Assembly: GCA_026003495.1 (NCBI GenBank)
Contig: BPHK01000001.1
Coordinates: 1,641,703-1,705,702 of the forward strand
DNA from: Candidatus Kapaibacterium sp.
GTDB taxonomy: Bacteria > Bacteroidota > Ignavibacteria > Kapaibacteriales > NICIL-2
Length of the DNA stretch: 64,000 nt
Direction of reading: 5' to 3'
Made by a program: the position numbers and the translations under genes
Notes under the pieces: model-generated
Told to the model about the DNA's origin: nothing
Databases searched by the model: none
The model's input: the letters and a program-made list of their open reading frames with translations, nothing else
Shown here: in pieces, positions 33,446 to 42,846 of the stretch
Numbering within the stretch: position 1 is the stretch's first letter
Layout of the letters: each line of letters starts with the position of its first letter

Positions 33446-34933
33446 ATGAAGCGGTGGATTCTGGTACTCATTGCTGCTCTACCGATCGCTGCAATGGCTC
33501 AAATTCAACAGCGGACGCTGCGACCAACAGTCGAAGTTTTTCCGTTCGAGTACAACAGCGCCGCCGATGATTTTTGTCCGGCTGTTACCCACAACGGTGC
33601 AACGCTTTACTTTACCTCCGATCGCTCAGGGAAGCAGCGCATTTACGTCTGCCGCTCCCGCGGCGGCCAATGGCTTAGCCCTGACCGCATCCGTACACTT
33701 GGCGATGCCAAACAAATCGGTTGCCCAACACTTACACCCGACGGTCAAACGATGATCTTCGCAGCATACCAGCACGAAGCCGGCAGCAGTGGGCGGACAG
33801 ACCTCTACATGAGCAAACGGAGCGAGGGCTATTGGAGCAAAGGCACAAACCTTGGCGCTACTATCAACTCAAGTGCCTGGGACTCGCAAGGCTCGCTTTC
33901 CAGCGATGGGCGCACGCTCTATTTTGCCAGTGACCGCCCTGGCGGAAAAGGTGGGACGGACCTTTACCGCGCTCGCTGGCTTGGCGATCGTTGGTCTGAA
34001 CCAGAGCCGCTTGGAGAACTCAACACCGAATACGACGAAATCACTCCCTCGATTGCGCCAGATGACAAAACGCTTTACTTTGCCAGTAACCGCCCCGGTG
34101 GAAATGGTGGCTACGACATCTACGTCGCACGATTGCAAGGCAATCGTTTCGGTCAGCCGCAGAATCTTGGCCAGCCGATCAACACTGATGCAAACGATAT
34201 CAGCTACATCGCACTACCGAACTCAACGACGGCATACTTTGCCAGCGATCGCTCCGGCGGCAGTGGCGGATACGACATCTGGCGCGCTGTCCCCAATCCG
34301 GAAATGCCCGAGCCAGTCGTCACCATGCATGGAATCGTTCGCAACAGCACAACCCAGATTCCCATCGGCGCAGACATCATCATCACCGACTTGAAGACTC
34401 GGCAGAAAGTTGCTACCTTCCGTAGCGATGATGAAACAGGCGAGTACTACGTCACACTGACCGCAGGCCGCACCTACGCTGTGACGGCATACCACCCGGA
34501 CTACCTTTTCTACTCGGAGCAAATTGAGGTCCCTACTGGCGAGCGCGGTCGTGACCTCGAGAAGAATATTGACCTTGCACCAATTGCGAAGGAGAACGCC
34601 ACACGCCTGCTTGTCTTTTTCGATTTCGATAAGGCTGACCTGAAAGAGGAGTCGCTCCCGGAGCTTGATTTAGCAGCAACGTTCCTGCGCGAGCATCCCG
34701 AAGTCAAGGTCCGCATCGAGGGCCACACCGATGATGTTGGCACCGACGACTACAACCTCCAGCTTTCCCGGCGCCGTGCTGAGGCGGTCAAAAAATACCT
34801 GGTCAGCAAAGGGATTGATGAAAAGCGCATCACGACGGTCGGGTATGGGAAATCGCAACCGAAAGTCAAGGACACAACGCCCGAAGCCCGTGCCCAGAAC
34901 CGCCGTGTGGAGATGAAAATCGTGGCAAATTAG
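33446..34933 (+). CDS. PD40 propeller + CRD + OmpA-like protein (PorE-like architecture)
   Basis: A 495-aa protein. After a signal peptide (residues 1-18) come five or more PD40/WD40-like propeller blades with the recurring LYFTSDRSG, LYFASDRPGGKGG, LYFASNRPGGNGG and AYFASDRSGGSGG strands, spaced about 50-55 residues. A carboxypeptidase-regulatory-like domain follows (MHGIVRNSTTQIPIGADIII ... YAVTAYHPDYLF), then a C-terminal OmpA/Pal peptidoglycan-binding domain (FFDFDKADLKEES, IEGHTDDVGTDDYNLQLSRR) in about residues 386-495. This order is that of PorE, which anchors the T9SS to the cell wall, but the N-terminal TPR of PorE is missing. GGAGG eight nt upstream marks the start. truA follows after one nt. 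Confidence 0.88.
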   Translation: MKRWILVLIAALPIAAMAQIQQRTLRPTVEVFPFEYNSAADDFCPAVTHNGATLYFTSDRSGKQRIYVCRSRGGQWLSPDRIRTLGDAKQIGCPTLTPDGQTMIFAAYQHEAGSSGRTDLYMSKRSEGYWSKGTNLGATINSSAWDSQGSLSSDGRTLYFASDRPGGKGGTDLYRARWLGDRWSEPEPLGELNTEYDEITPSIAPDDKTLYFASNRPGGNGGYDIYVARLQGNRFGQPQNLGQPINTDANDISYIALPNSTTAYFASDRSGGSGGYDIWRAVPNPEMPEPVVTMHGIVRNSTTQIPIGADIIITDLKTRQKVATFRSDDETGEYYVTLTAGRTYAVTAYHPDYLFYSEQIEVPTGERGRDLEKNIDLAPIAKENATRLLVFFDFDKADLKEESLPELDLAATFLREHPEVKVRIEGHTDDVGTDDYNLQLSRRRAEAVKKYLVSKGIDEKRITTVGYGKSQPKVKDTTPEARAQNRRVEMKIVAN

Positions 34934-34934
34934 T

Positions 34935-35720
34935 GTGCGGCGTAAGCGCTACAAACTCACCATCGAATACGACGGTTCGCGGTATCGCGGCTGGCAGCTC
35001 CAACCGAACGCACGAACAATCCAAGGCGAGCTCATCGCAGCGCTGCGTAGTGTTACTGGTGATCCAACCGCAACATGCATGGGGGCCGGGCGCACAGATG
35101 CAGGCGTCCATGCACTCGGGCAAGTAGCCCACGCCGACCTGTTCACCGATCTGGAGCCGCCAGTGCTCTGCGCTGCGATCAACGAACACTTACCTTCGGA
35201 CATTCACGTGCTCAAAGTAAGCCCAGTTTCGCACACCTTCCACGCTCGACGCAGCGCAGTTGCACGGAGCTACCTGTACCAAATCGCCCTGCGGCGCGGC
35301 GCGTTCATCAAGGATTATGCCTGGTGGGTTGGCCAGCCACTCGATCACGAGCGCATGCAGTCTGCTGCCGAACTGCTCGAAGGCATGCACGACTTCCGCT
35401 CGTTTGCAAAACCGAACCCTGCGGTGCGTTCTACCCGGGTGTTCGTCGAGGAAATCCGCCTTGCCCGTTTCGAACAGCTCCTCCTGGTGCGGATCACTGC
35501 ATCGCATTTCCTCTGGCACATGGCACGTGTGATCGTGGGACTCCTCGTCCACATCGGCCAAGGAACTCTCCGGGAGGAAACACTCACCGCCTACTTGCAC
35601 TCGGACTCGCGCGAGCCACTCGCGCTCGCAGCCCCAGCTGCGGGTCTCTACCTGGAACGCGTCTATTACGCAGGACAGCCGCGTATCGGCGAGCTTCTAC
35701 CAACGCTGCACTTGCGCTAA
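34935..35720 (+). CDS. truA: tRNA pseudouridine(38-40) synthase TruA
   Basis: A 261-aa enzyme converting U38-40 to pseudouridine in tRNA anticodon stems. The catalytic Asp is D55 in GRTDAGVHALGQ; other motifs are YDGSRYRGWQ at the N-terminus, FHARRSAVARSYLYQI and the late FLWHMARVIVGLLVHIGQG. It starts with GTG 1 nt after the stop of the PorE-like gene. The stop at 35720 is followed by a 240-bp convergent gap. Confidence 0.96.
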   Translation: MRRKRYKLTIEYDGSRYRGWQLQPNARTIQGELIAALRSVTGDPTATCMGAGRTDAGVHALGQVAHADLFTDLEPPVLCAAINEHLPSDIHVLKVSPVSHTFHARRSAVARSYLYQIALRRGAFIKDYAWWVGQPLDHERMQSAAELLEGMHDFRSFAKPNPAVRSTRVFVEEIRLARFEQLLLVRITASHFLWHMARVIVGLLVHIGQGTLREETLTAYLHSDSREPLALAAPAAGLYLERVYYAGQPRIGELLPTLHLR

Positions 35721-35960
35721 CTGCTCCACACCTGCATATGCTCCAAACCCGCCGGGGAAAGCACGTACCCCAGTGCTACTCCCCCGTGCCGATAAAATGC
35801 AGTCGCTTTCTACCTCCATGTATTCGAAACGGGCATTTTGTGACATCGCATCGAAAAAAATTTTTCGCTCCGAGAAAATTTTTCCCACTGGCTGCCCGCT
35901 GGAGCGTGTGCTGCGTCCTGCGTTGCTTAGAGTTGAATGAACTACGACCCAGAAACAAGC
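35721..35960. other. Convergent intergenic gap with A/T-tract inverted repeat
   Basis: Between truA (+) and the acyl-CoA dehydrogenase (-). The only structure I see is an inverted repeat at 35852-35867 (7-bp arms CGAAAAA/TTTTTCG with two A between) followed by another A4T5 block at 35874-35883, together a likely bent or easily melted stretch. It could serve as a bidirectional stop signal, though the stem is AT-rich and weak. Short open frames here look like noise. Confidence 0.35.
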
Positions 35961-37118
35961 TCAGACGAGGGCGTACTCTTTGAGCAGTTCGCGTGCAATG
36001 ACGATGTGCTGAATCTCGCTGGTGCCTTCGTAAATCTCGGTGATCTTCGCATCGCGCAAGTATCGCTCGACCAAGTACTCGCGCACGTAGCCATAGCCGC
36101 CGTGCACCTGGATTGCATCGAGCGCATTCTCAACTGCAACGCGCGAGGCGAAAAGCTTTGCCTGCGCTGCTTCCTTGACGTACCGTTGATGCTGGTCCTT
36201 GAGCCATGCTGCACGGTAGGTCAGCAGCCGCGCAGCGTCGAGCTTTGTCGCCATATCGGCGAGTTTGAATTGAATCGCTTGTAGCTCAGCGATCGGGCGA
36301 CCGAAGGCATGCCGCTGCTGCGCGTACGTGAGCGCTGCATCCAACGATGCCGCTGCGATTCCAAGCGCTTGCGCAGCAATTCCGATGCGCCCACCGTTGA
36401 GCGTCTCCATCGCGATTTTGAAGCCCTGGCCCACCTCGCCGAGCCGATTGCTGTCCGGCACACGAACGTTATCGAACCCGAGCGAACACGTATCGCTCGA
36501 ACGGATGCCGAGCTTATCTTCCTTGGCTCCCTGGGTAAAACCAGGCGTGCCTTTCTCCACGAGAAAACACGTAATTCCACGGTGGCGTAGTTCACGGTTT
36601 GTCTGGGCAAACACCAGGTACACGCTGGCGGTCGTGCCGTTGGTGATCCAGTTCTTCGTGCCATTGATGATCCACTCATCGCCGTCACGTGTTGCCGTGG
36701 TGTGCTGCGACGTGGCATCGGAGCCTGCTTCGGGTTCGGAAAGGCAGAACGCCCCGATGATCTCACCCTGTGCCAAGCGACGGAGGTAGCGCTCCTTCTG
36801 CTCTTCGGTGCCATAGGTTTCGATCGCCCAACAGACGAGCGAATTATTGACGGACATGATGACGCCGACGCTTGCGTCAACTTTGGAGATTTCCTCCATC
36901 GCGATGACGTAGCTGATGCAATCAAGGCCACTACCTCCCCATTCGGGCGAGACCATCATACCGAGAAAGCCAAGTTCGCCAAGCTTCCGAACAATCTCCG
37001 CAGGGAACTCGCCCGTTTTATCGCGTTCGACTGCAGTGGGTGCTATTTCGGCGTGCGCAAACTCACGTGCCGTCTGGCGGATCATCTCGTGTGTTTCAGT
37101 CAGCTGAAGGGAAAACAT
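35961..37118 (-). CDS. Acyl-CoA dehydrogenase (short/branched-chain type)
   Basis: A 385-aa FAD enzyme that introduces the alpha,beta double bond in acyl-CoA. Motifs: the N-terminal helix MIRQTAREFAHAEIAP, FCLSEPEAGSDA, WIINGTKNWITNG, the flavin-side ADMATKLDAARLL, the VHGGYGYVREY helix and the catalytic base E364 in IYEGTSEIQ. The base in this position is that of short-chain/butyryl-CoA dehydrogenases (not isovaleryl-type). ATG 37118 (AGGA nine nt upstream) gives the usual length. No electron-transfer flavoprotein genes are adjacent. It is divergent from the MTHFR fusion gene. Confidence 0.93.
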   Translation of the reverse strand: MFSLQLTETHEMIRQTAREFAHAEIAPTAVERDKTGEFPAEIVRKLGELGFLGMMVSPEWGGSGLDCISYVIAMEEISKVDASVGVIMSVNNSLVCWAIETYGTEEQKERYLRRLAQGEIIGAFCLSEPEAGSDATSQHTTATRDGDEWIINGTKNWITNGTTASVYLVFAQTNRELRHRGITCFLVEKGTPGFTQGAKEDKLGIRSSDTCSLGFDNVRVPDSNRLGEVGQGFKIAMETLNGGRIGIAAQALGIAAASLDAALTYAQQRHAFGRPIAELQAIQFKLADMATKLDAARLLTYRAAWLKDQHQRYVKEAAQAKLFASRVAVENALDAIQVHGGYGYVREYLVERYLRDAKITEIYEGTSEIQHIVIARELLKEYALV

Positions 37119-37240
37119 CGCTGGCATTCCTACAGTGGTTTCCGAAAAAACATCGGCGGAAGCATGCATCGTTCCGCTCTGTGCGGGCAAAAATGCGAAT
37201 TTTGCTCCCAAATGACCTTGGGACTACCCCACACGTACTG

Positions 37241-39073
37241 ATGGCAACACGAACGTTCCGCGCGCGATTAGAAGATGCCCGGCCAATCGTCGCCGTTGGC
37301 TCCATCGAGCATGCGCTGAGCAACCGCACCCACGACCGAATCGAGCTGGTGGTGCTCCAAGCGCCGCTGATGCTCGAAGAGACAATGCATGCATTCGTCG
37401 AAGCGGGCGCCGAGTTGCTGTTTACCCCAACTGAGCGTGCCAGCCGATTGTGGCTTGCGCAGCTTGATCGCGCCGATCGTGTCTATGAGCTCAATCGCAA
37501 AGCCGTGTGGATTGCGCGGAAGGCGGCAGCTCATCGCGCATTTGTCGCTGGCACCATTGGTCCGCCGCCAACCATGCTGCAGCCGATTGGTCCGCTGAGC
37601 ACTGAGAGTCTCCGGCGCGCCGTTGCAGAGCAGGCAATAGCGCTGCTTGATGGCGGATGCGACGTGCTCGTGCTCAAATCGTTCATCGAACTCGACGAGC
37701 TGCTCCTCGCAATCGAAACGGTGCTCCCGCTGGCGAATGGAACACCCGTCATTGCACTCAAGGCATTCCCTGAAGACGGTGCTGTGCTCGCAACGTCGTT
37801 CCCTGCTGACGTCGCGCGGTTGCTCTCGCAGTACTCGCTTGCTGCGATCGGCGCCAGTGGCACGGTCGGCCCACAGCGAATGCGCGGAGTCATCAGCGCG
37901 ATGCGGAGCGGAAGCTCGCTCCCGCTCGTTGCACTACCCGATACAGGAATTCCAACGATGGTTGGTAGTCGCGCGCACTATTCCACTGACCCAGAGTACA
38001 TCGCGCGCACACTTCGGGAACTTGCCGAATCTGGAGCTCGCATTTGTGGCACTGACCGCGGAACAACAATCGCACACACAAGCGCCACGAGCCAATCGCT
38101 TGCTGGAATAACGCACGCAGCACCGCCGCCAGCCCCGATCCAACGAGAAGCGCACCTATCGCCTCGACCGACCGTGCCGCCGCCATCGCGGTTTGCACAA
38201 GCACTTCAGGAGCGTTTTGTCATCACCGTTGAACTCGACATCCCCCGCGGTCTTGACATGGCGAGCGTCCTCGATGGCGCACGCTACCTTGGCATGCATG
38301 GCGTGGACGCTGTCAACATCAGTGATGGCGCACGCGCACGACTGCGCGTCAACTCGTTGACACTGAGCGCATACGTGCAGCAAGAGACCGGCATCGAGTG
38401 CATTGCCCACCTTGCCTGTCGCGATCGCAACATGGTTGCGCTCCAGAGCGATCTGCTCGGCGCTGCCCTCCTTGGGGTGCAGAACATCCTCGCTGTCAGC
38501 GGCGATCCGACGCATATTGGCGACTACCCTCGTGCGATAACTGTCGGAGATCTCGACTCCATCGGCTTGATTAGGGCTCTCCGCATGATGAACAGCGGTC
38601 GTGACCTTGCTGGCAATCCTCTCAGTGGCACGACAAATTTCTGCATCGCCGGTGCGTGTAATCCCTGCGCAGAGGACATCGAGCGTGAGATCGACCGACT
38701 GGCGCAAAAAGTTGCTGAAGGCGCCGAAGCAATCTTCACCCAACCAATGTTCGATCTGGAGCATTGGCTTCAGTTCCTCAGCCGTGCTGGCTCGCTCCCA
38801 GTGCGCTTTATCGTCGGCATCCTTCCACTGCGGAGTGTGCGCCATGCAGAATTTTTGCACTACGAAGTCCCAGGCATGACGATTCCTGCGTGGGTGCGCA
38901 AACGCATTGCAGAATCGCCCAACCCCGCCGAGGAAGGCATCACAATCGCTGCAGAGTTCCTCGCTGCCGTCAAAGAGCATTGCCATGGTGTATACCTGAT
39001 GCCGCCATTCAAGAAGTACGAGGTTGCACTCTCTGTTCTCAAGCGCGCTGGTGTCGCTCTTGCCAGCAGGTGA
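37241..39073 (+). CDS. metF: Methylenetetrahydrofolate reductase fused to a degenerate homocysteine S-methyltransferase-like domain
   Basis: A 610-aa fusion as in the YitJ-type bifunctional enzymes. Residues about 1-293 fit the homocysteine methyltransferase barrel in length and pattern (AFVEAGAELL, VAGTIGP, ALLDGGCDVLVLKSF), but the three zinc cysteines are gone: position 207 is Gly (IGASGTVGP instead of GxNCxxGP) and the usual CC is D272-R273 (RICGTDRGTT instead of GGCCGTT). The GDGAMGT loop is also replaced. A Pro-rich linker (about 293-318) leads to an MTHFR domain (about 320-610) that looks intact: VELDIPRGLD, AHLACRDRN, VSGDPTHIGDYP, AGACNPCAED, IFTQPMFD. It likely makes 5-methyl-THF; the first domain is probably a non-catalytic partner. 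An ATG at 37193 would add 16 residues. Confidence 0.88.
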   Translation: MATRTFRARLEDARPIVAVGSIEHALSNRTHDRIELVVLQAPLMLEETMHAFVEAGAELLFTPTERASRLWLAQLDRADRVYELNRKAVWIARKAAAHRAFVAGTIGPPPTMLQPIGPLSTESLRRAVAEQAIALLDGGCDVLVLKSFIELDELLLAIETVLPLANGTPVIALKAFPEDGAVLATSFPADVARLLSQYSLAAIGASGTVGPQRMRGVISAMRSGSSLPLVALPDTGIPTMVGSRAHYSTDPEYIARTLRELAESGARICGTDRGTTIAHTSATSQSLAGITHAAPPPAPIQREAHLSPRPTVPPPSRFAQALQERFVITVELDIPRGLDMASVLDGARYLGMHGVDAVNISDGARARLRVNSLTLSAYVQQETGIECIAHLACRDRNMVALQSDLLGAALLGVQNILAVSGDPTHIGDYPRAITVGDLDSIGLIRALRMMNSGRDLAGNPLSGTTNFCIAGACNPCAEDIEREIDRLAQKVAEGAEAIFTQPMFDLEHWLQFLSRAGSLPVRFIVGILPLRSVRHAEFLHYEVPGMTIPAWVRKRIAESPNPAEEGITIAAEFLAAVKEHCHGVYLMPPFKKYEVALSVLKRAGVALASR

Positions 39074-39084
39074 GACTTCCAGCG

Positions 39085-39092
39085 TATATTCG
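39085..39092 (+). promoter_or_regulatory. -7-like element (TATATTCG)
   Basis: TATATTCG lies 61 nt upstream of the RDD gene start, one base from TAnnTTTG. The identical octamer occurs 55 nt ahead of the barrel gene at 54483, which supports function. A TTG about 22 nt upstream could be the -33. Confidence 0.4.
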
Positions 39093-39153
39093 CACTGCTC
39101 GCTTGCGATGGAAGCGAGAATCGTTTTTTGTCACACACATGTGGGAGGTCCCC

Positions 39154-39774
39154 ATGGCAGAGGAATTTGCGCAAGACATTTCGGTGACGGAGTTGCGAAT
39201 TGGATTTGGTCGCCGTCTCGGCGCATTGTTGATTGACGCGGTGATCATCGCTGCACTTGCCGCTGGAGTGTACACAATTGCTCACGATACATTCGAAAAA
39301 TTGCTGAGCACTTATATTTCCCATCAGCTCCAAGAACAGAGTGTGGCACTGTCTGAACTCGATGGCGAACAAGCCGATGCCATTATGGATTTCACAACTG
39401 CTGGGATTGTCTGGGGCTTTATCGCAGGATCCCTGGCGCTCCTCTACTCGCTGATGGAGATTGCCTACGGTGCGACGCTCGGCAAGATGGCGCTCGGCAT
39501 CAAAATCGCAAACGCCGATGCCACAACTGCTTCCACAGGTACACTGGCAACGCGATGGTTCATCAAGTCGGGGCTTGCATCGCTCCTCAACCTCCTCGCT
39601 ACACTGACTGCTGCCTCAATACTAAGCACGCTTGCTACAATCGTCGGAATTGTGATTTTCATTGGCTGCTTTTTCGTGCTGGGCGCCAATCGGCAAGCGC
39701 TCCACGACATGATCGCGAAAACAGCCGTCTATCGTCGCAGAGACATCCGTCAGGTATCACCAGAATTGGTATGA
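39154..39774 (+). CDS. RDD-family membrane protein
   Basis: A 206-aa protein with the RDD signature: FGRRLGALLIDAVIIA at the first membrane helix (Arg-Arg and Asp) and the second half IAYGATLGKMALGIKI. Three to four hydrophobic segments (about residues 22-45, 85-105, 145-185). RDD proteins are of unknown or transport-related function, with a few shown to be Na+/H+ antiporters. GGGAGG six nt upstream fixes the ATG at 39154. Its stop overlaps the start of the tryptophan dioxygenase (ATGA), suggesting co-expression, but no functional link is known. Confidence 0.85.
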   Translation: MAEEFAQDISVTELRIGFGRRLGALLIDAVIIAALAAGVYTIAHDTFEKLLSTYISHQLQEQSVALSELDGEQADAIMDFTTAGIVWGFIAGSLALLYSLMEIAYGATLGKMALGIKIANADATTASTGTLATRWFIKSGLASLLNLLATLTAASILSTLATIVGIVIFIGCFFVLGANRQALHDMIAKTAVYRRRDIRQVSPELV

Positions 39775-40859
39775 GCGGCTCAGCACGGCTCTACTACAGC
39801 GAGTACTTACAGCTCGACAAAATTCTCAGCGCACAGCAGCTCCGCAGTGCTCAAGTGGGTGAAGCTGCACACGATGAGATGCTGTTCATCATCATCCACC
39901 AGGCGTTTGAGCTGTGGTTCAAGCAGTTGCTCTGGGAGCTCCACGATGTGATCGCTCGGCTCGGGCAGGAGTACGTCCCAGAATCGGATGTTGGCATTGC
40001 GCTCGACCGCCTGCGGCGGATGATCGAGATTCTCACGTTGCTCGAGCACCAGTTCAATGTGCTCGAAACGATGACCCCGCAGCAATTCATGGAATTCCGT
40101 GACCTCCTCTACCCCGCCAGTGGCTTTGAGTCGGTACAGTTTCGGATGTTGGAGGTCAAGTTGGGTCTCGATGATCGGCACCGTGTACAAATTGATGCTG
40201 CGGGCTATCGTGCACGGCTGCACGCAGAGGACCAACGTGCGCTCGAACGTAGTGCTGCCGAACCATCCCTCTTTACGACGATCGAGCGCTGGCTGGAAAA
40301 AATGCCATTTATGGAATGGGGTACGTACCGGTTCTTGGACGCCTACCGTCAGGCAGTCGTGCGAATCTTCGAACACGACCGAGCCGAACTTGAGCGCGTA
40401 ACGACGCTCTCGCCCGACCAGCTCCAGCAGCAACGGGAGCAAATCGCGCGACTCGAACGTCACTTCCATGCCCTCTTTGACGCAGATGCGTACAGACAGC
40501 TCCTCGAGCGTGGCGAGAAACGGCTTTCGCAACGTGCTACGCTCGCAGCGCTGTTCATCGCTGTCTATTCTCAATACCCACTTCTGCAGCAACCGTACCG
40601 CTTACTGGACACGGTGCTTGAGTTGGATAAGCGCATCAGCCTCTTCCGCTTTCGCCATGCGCTCATGGTAAGCCGCATGATTGGCTCGCGAACGGGGACG
40701 GGCGGCTCTAGCGGCTTCGACTACCTGATGAAAACAGTTCTCGAGCATCGCGTCTTTGTGGATCTGGCTGCGCTCTCGAGCTACATTCTCCCATCGTCGA
40801 AGGTGCCGCCCCTACCAGACGAGATCGCCCGCCAACTCCACTTCGTCGCTGAAGTTTAA
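39771..40859 (+). CDS. kynA: Tryptophan 2,3-dioxygenase
   Basis: A 362-aa haem enzyme opening the indole ring of tryptophan to N-formylkynurenine. Seen are the active-site H43 in DEMLFIIIHQAFELWFKQLL, the haem-ligand H296 in LFRFRHALMVSRMIG, and the GTGGSSGFDYL substrate loop. It is longer than the Xanthomonas enzyme by about 60 residues, mostly in the helical middle. Kynurenine formamidase and kynureninase are not in the window, so whether it feeds NAD synthesis or catabolism is open. It is coupled to the RDD gene and convergent with clpX, one nt apart. Confidence 0.94.
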   Translation: MSGSARLYYSEYLQLDKILSAQQLRSAQVGEAAHDEMLFIIIHQAFELWFKQLLWELHDVIARLGQEYVPESDVGIALDRLRRMIEILTLLEHQFNVLETMTPQQFMEFRDLLYPASGFESVQFRMLEVKLGLDDRHRVQIDAAGYRARLHAEDQRALERSAAEPSLFTTIERWLEKMPFMEWGTYRFLDAYRQAVVRIFEHDRAELERVTTLSPDQLQQQREQIARLERHFHALFDADAYRQLLERGEKRLSQRATLAALFIAVYSQYPLLQQPYRLLDTVLELDKRISLFRFRHALMVSRMIGSRTGTGGSSGFDYLMKTVLEHRVFVDLAALSSYILPSSKVPPLPDEIARQLHFVAEV

Positions 40860-40860
40860 G

Positions 40861-42114
40861 CTAGGCTGCCTCGACAGCAGCATCGGGTTCGTCGCGCTCA
40901 TACACAGCAGGTGCTACCCCACGGACAGCATCAGCGGTGATTCGCACACGGCGCACCCCCCGCAGCTCGGGAAGTTCATACATGATGGGAAGCATGATCT
41001 CTTCGAGAATCGAACGAAGTCCCCGTGCACCCGTGCGCCGCTCTTTGGCACGCCGGACAACCTCCAAGAGCGCCTCACGGTCGAAGGAAAGTTCGACTCC
41101 TTCCATTGCGAAGAGCTTCTGGTATTGCTTGACGAGCGCGTTTTTCGGCTGCGTCAGAATATCCAGCATCGCTTCATCATCGAGTGGATGGAGCGCGACG
41201 ATTACCGGCAGACGTCCGATGAACTCCGGAATAAAGCCGTACTTGAGCAGATCGTCCGGCTCGACGTGACGCAAAAGTTCGTAGGTTTCCTCGACCGATA
41301 CGGTCCCGGGATTGTGGAAGCCAATCGCAGTTGAACGCATCCGCCGCGCGATGATTTTCTCCAGCCCATCGAACGCACCGCCACAGATGAAGAGGATGTT
41401 CCGTGTGTTGACTTGCAGAAGTGGCTGTTCGGGATGTTTCCGTCCGCCGCGCGGTGGAACTCCAGCAATTGTTCCCTCCAGAAGTTTGAGCAGTGCCTGC
41501 TGGACGCCTTCCCCTGAAACGTCGCGTGTGATACTCGGCGAATCGCTCTTGCGCGTGATTTTGTCAATCTCGTCAATGTAGATGATGCCCATCTCGGCGC
41601 GCGCGATGTTGTAGTCGGCATTCTGCAAGAGCGCTGCGATGATGGATTCGACGTCGTCGCCGACATAGCCTGCCTCGGTGAGCGTCGTCGCATCGGCAAT
41701 TGCGAAGGGGACGTCGAGAATCTTTGCCAACGTTCGCGCCAAGAGCGTTTTCCCCGTCCCGGTGGGACCGACGAGCAGAATGTTGCTTTTTTCCACCTCG
41801 ACGTCTTCGAATGCGCCGAGCACGCTGCCGCCGAGCACGCGCTTGTAGTGGTTGTACACTGCAACCGAGAGTGCGCGCTTTGCTTCGTCTTGACCGACAA
41901 CGTAGCTATCGAGCGCTGCTTTGATTTCCGAGGGTTTGGGCAGTTTCAACGCAGGAATCGGTGTGGCAGCCTGGCGTTCTCGCTGCCGACTCTGCAACAT
42001 GATGAGCGAATTGATCACACAGATGTCGCAGATGTTCGCGTTGTTGCCCGTAATGAGCGTTGTCACCTCGTGGGCTGAACGACCGCAGAACGAGCAGGTG
42101 TATTCTTTGCTCAT
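40861..42114 (-). CDS. clpX: ATP-dependent Clp protease ATP-binding subunit ClpX
   Basis: A 417-aa AAA+ unfoldase. The zinc-binding domain has C7, C10, C29 and C32; Walker A is GPTGTGKT (116-123), Walker B is [10 protein letters not shown], and the pore loop GYVGDD and the ClpP-binding-type loop near IFICGGAF are present. Third gene of tig-clpP-clpX, 54 nt behind clpP. It ends one nt before the stop of the convergent tryptophan dioxygenase gene. Confidence 0.97.
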   Translation of the reverse strand: MSKEYTCSFCGRSAHEVTTLITGNNANICDICVINSLIMLQSRQRERQAATPIPALKLPKPSEIKAALDSYVVGQDEAKRALSVAVYNHYKRVLGGSVLGAFEDVEVEKSNILLVGPTGTGKTLLARTLAKILDVPFAIADATTLTEAGYVGDDVESIIAALLQNADYNIARAEMGIIYIDEIDKITRKSDSPSITRDVSGEGVQQALLKLLEGTIAGVPPRGGRKHPEQPLLQVNTRNILFICGGAFDGLEKIIARRMRSTAIGFHNPGTVSVEETYELLRHVEPDDLLKYGFIPEFIGRLPVIVALHPLDDEAMLDILTQPKNALVKQYQKLFAMEGVELSFDREALLEVVRRAKERRTGARGLRSILEEIMLPIMYELPELRGVRRVRITADAVRGVAPAVYERDEPDAAVEAA

Positions 42115-42168
42115 GTGTAGCGCACGTTGTTCGTTTCAGACCGACTGCAGCGAGCCGAACGCTCCGCG

Positions 42169-42837
42169 TTAGGCTTTCGTGCTTTCGAGGACGTGGTCCA
42201 CGATGCCGTATTCGAGCGCTTCGTAGGCGGACATGTAGTTATCGCGGTCAGCATCGCGTTTGATGTCTTCGTAGGATTTGCCGGTGTGCTTTGCGATGGC
42301 GTGGTAGAGCATATCCCGAATGCGGAGCATCTCTTTGGTGAAGATTTCGATGTCGGTTGCTTGTCCTTGCGTTCTTCCGAGCGGTTGGTGCATCAGAATT
42401 CGCGAGTGCGGCAGTGCGTACCGTTTCCCTTTTGTGCCTGCACACAGCAGCACTTGTGCCATCGAAGCAGCCACGCCGACACAGTACGTAGCGATGTCCG
42501 GCTTGATGTACTGCATTGTGTCGTAGATCGCCATCCCAGCGGTGACGCTCCCACCCGGAGAGTTGATGTACATGAAGATATCTTTCGACGGGTCCTCGCT
42601 TGCTAAGAACAGCAGCTGCGCGATGACCAACGATGCGACGTAATCATCAATCGGCGAGCCGATGAAGATGATACGCTCTTTGAGGAGCCGCGAGTAGATG
42701 TCGTAGGAGCGCTCACCGCGGCTGGTTTGCTCGATAACAATCGGGACGAGCTGGCTGCGTGGATCGAACGAAACAAGCTCCATACGCTCAAAGTGCTTCA
42801 GGGTGATGGTAACTGCGGCAGCATTGACGGAACGCAT
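42169..42837 (-). CDS. clpP: ATP-dependent Clp protease proteolytic subunit ClpP
   Basis: A serine protease subunit that forms the 14-mer chamber for ClpX. The catalytic Ser is in [12 protein letters not shown], the His in [11 protein letters not shown] and the Asp in the late ADRDNYM region. With the ATG at 42837 it is 222 aa; an ATG at 42783 (204 aa) starts nearer the usual [20 protein letters not shown] and is possible. The 18 extra residues could be the propeptide, which is autoprocessed. Nine nt after tig, in the classical tig-clpP-clpX order. Confidence 0.96.
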   Translation of the reverse strand: MRSVNAAAVTITLKHFERMELVSFDPRSQLVPIVIEQTSRGERSYDIYSRLLKERIIFIGSPIDDYVASLVIAQLLFLASEDPSKDIFMYINSPGGSVTAGMAIYDTMQYIKPDIATYCVGVAASMAQVLLCAGTKGKRYALPHSRILMHQPLGRTQGQATDIEIFTKEMLRIRDMLYHAIAKHTGKSYEDIKRDADRDNYMSAYEALEYGIVDHVLESTKA

Positions 42838-42846
42838 CAGGATTTA

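Noticed and set aside
35852..35883. AT-rich inverted repeat as a strong terminator
   Set aside because: The 7-bp stem is nearly all A-T with a 2-nt loop, so it would not fold stably; kept only as a structural note.
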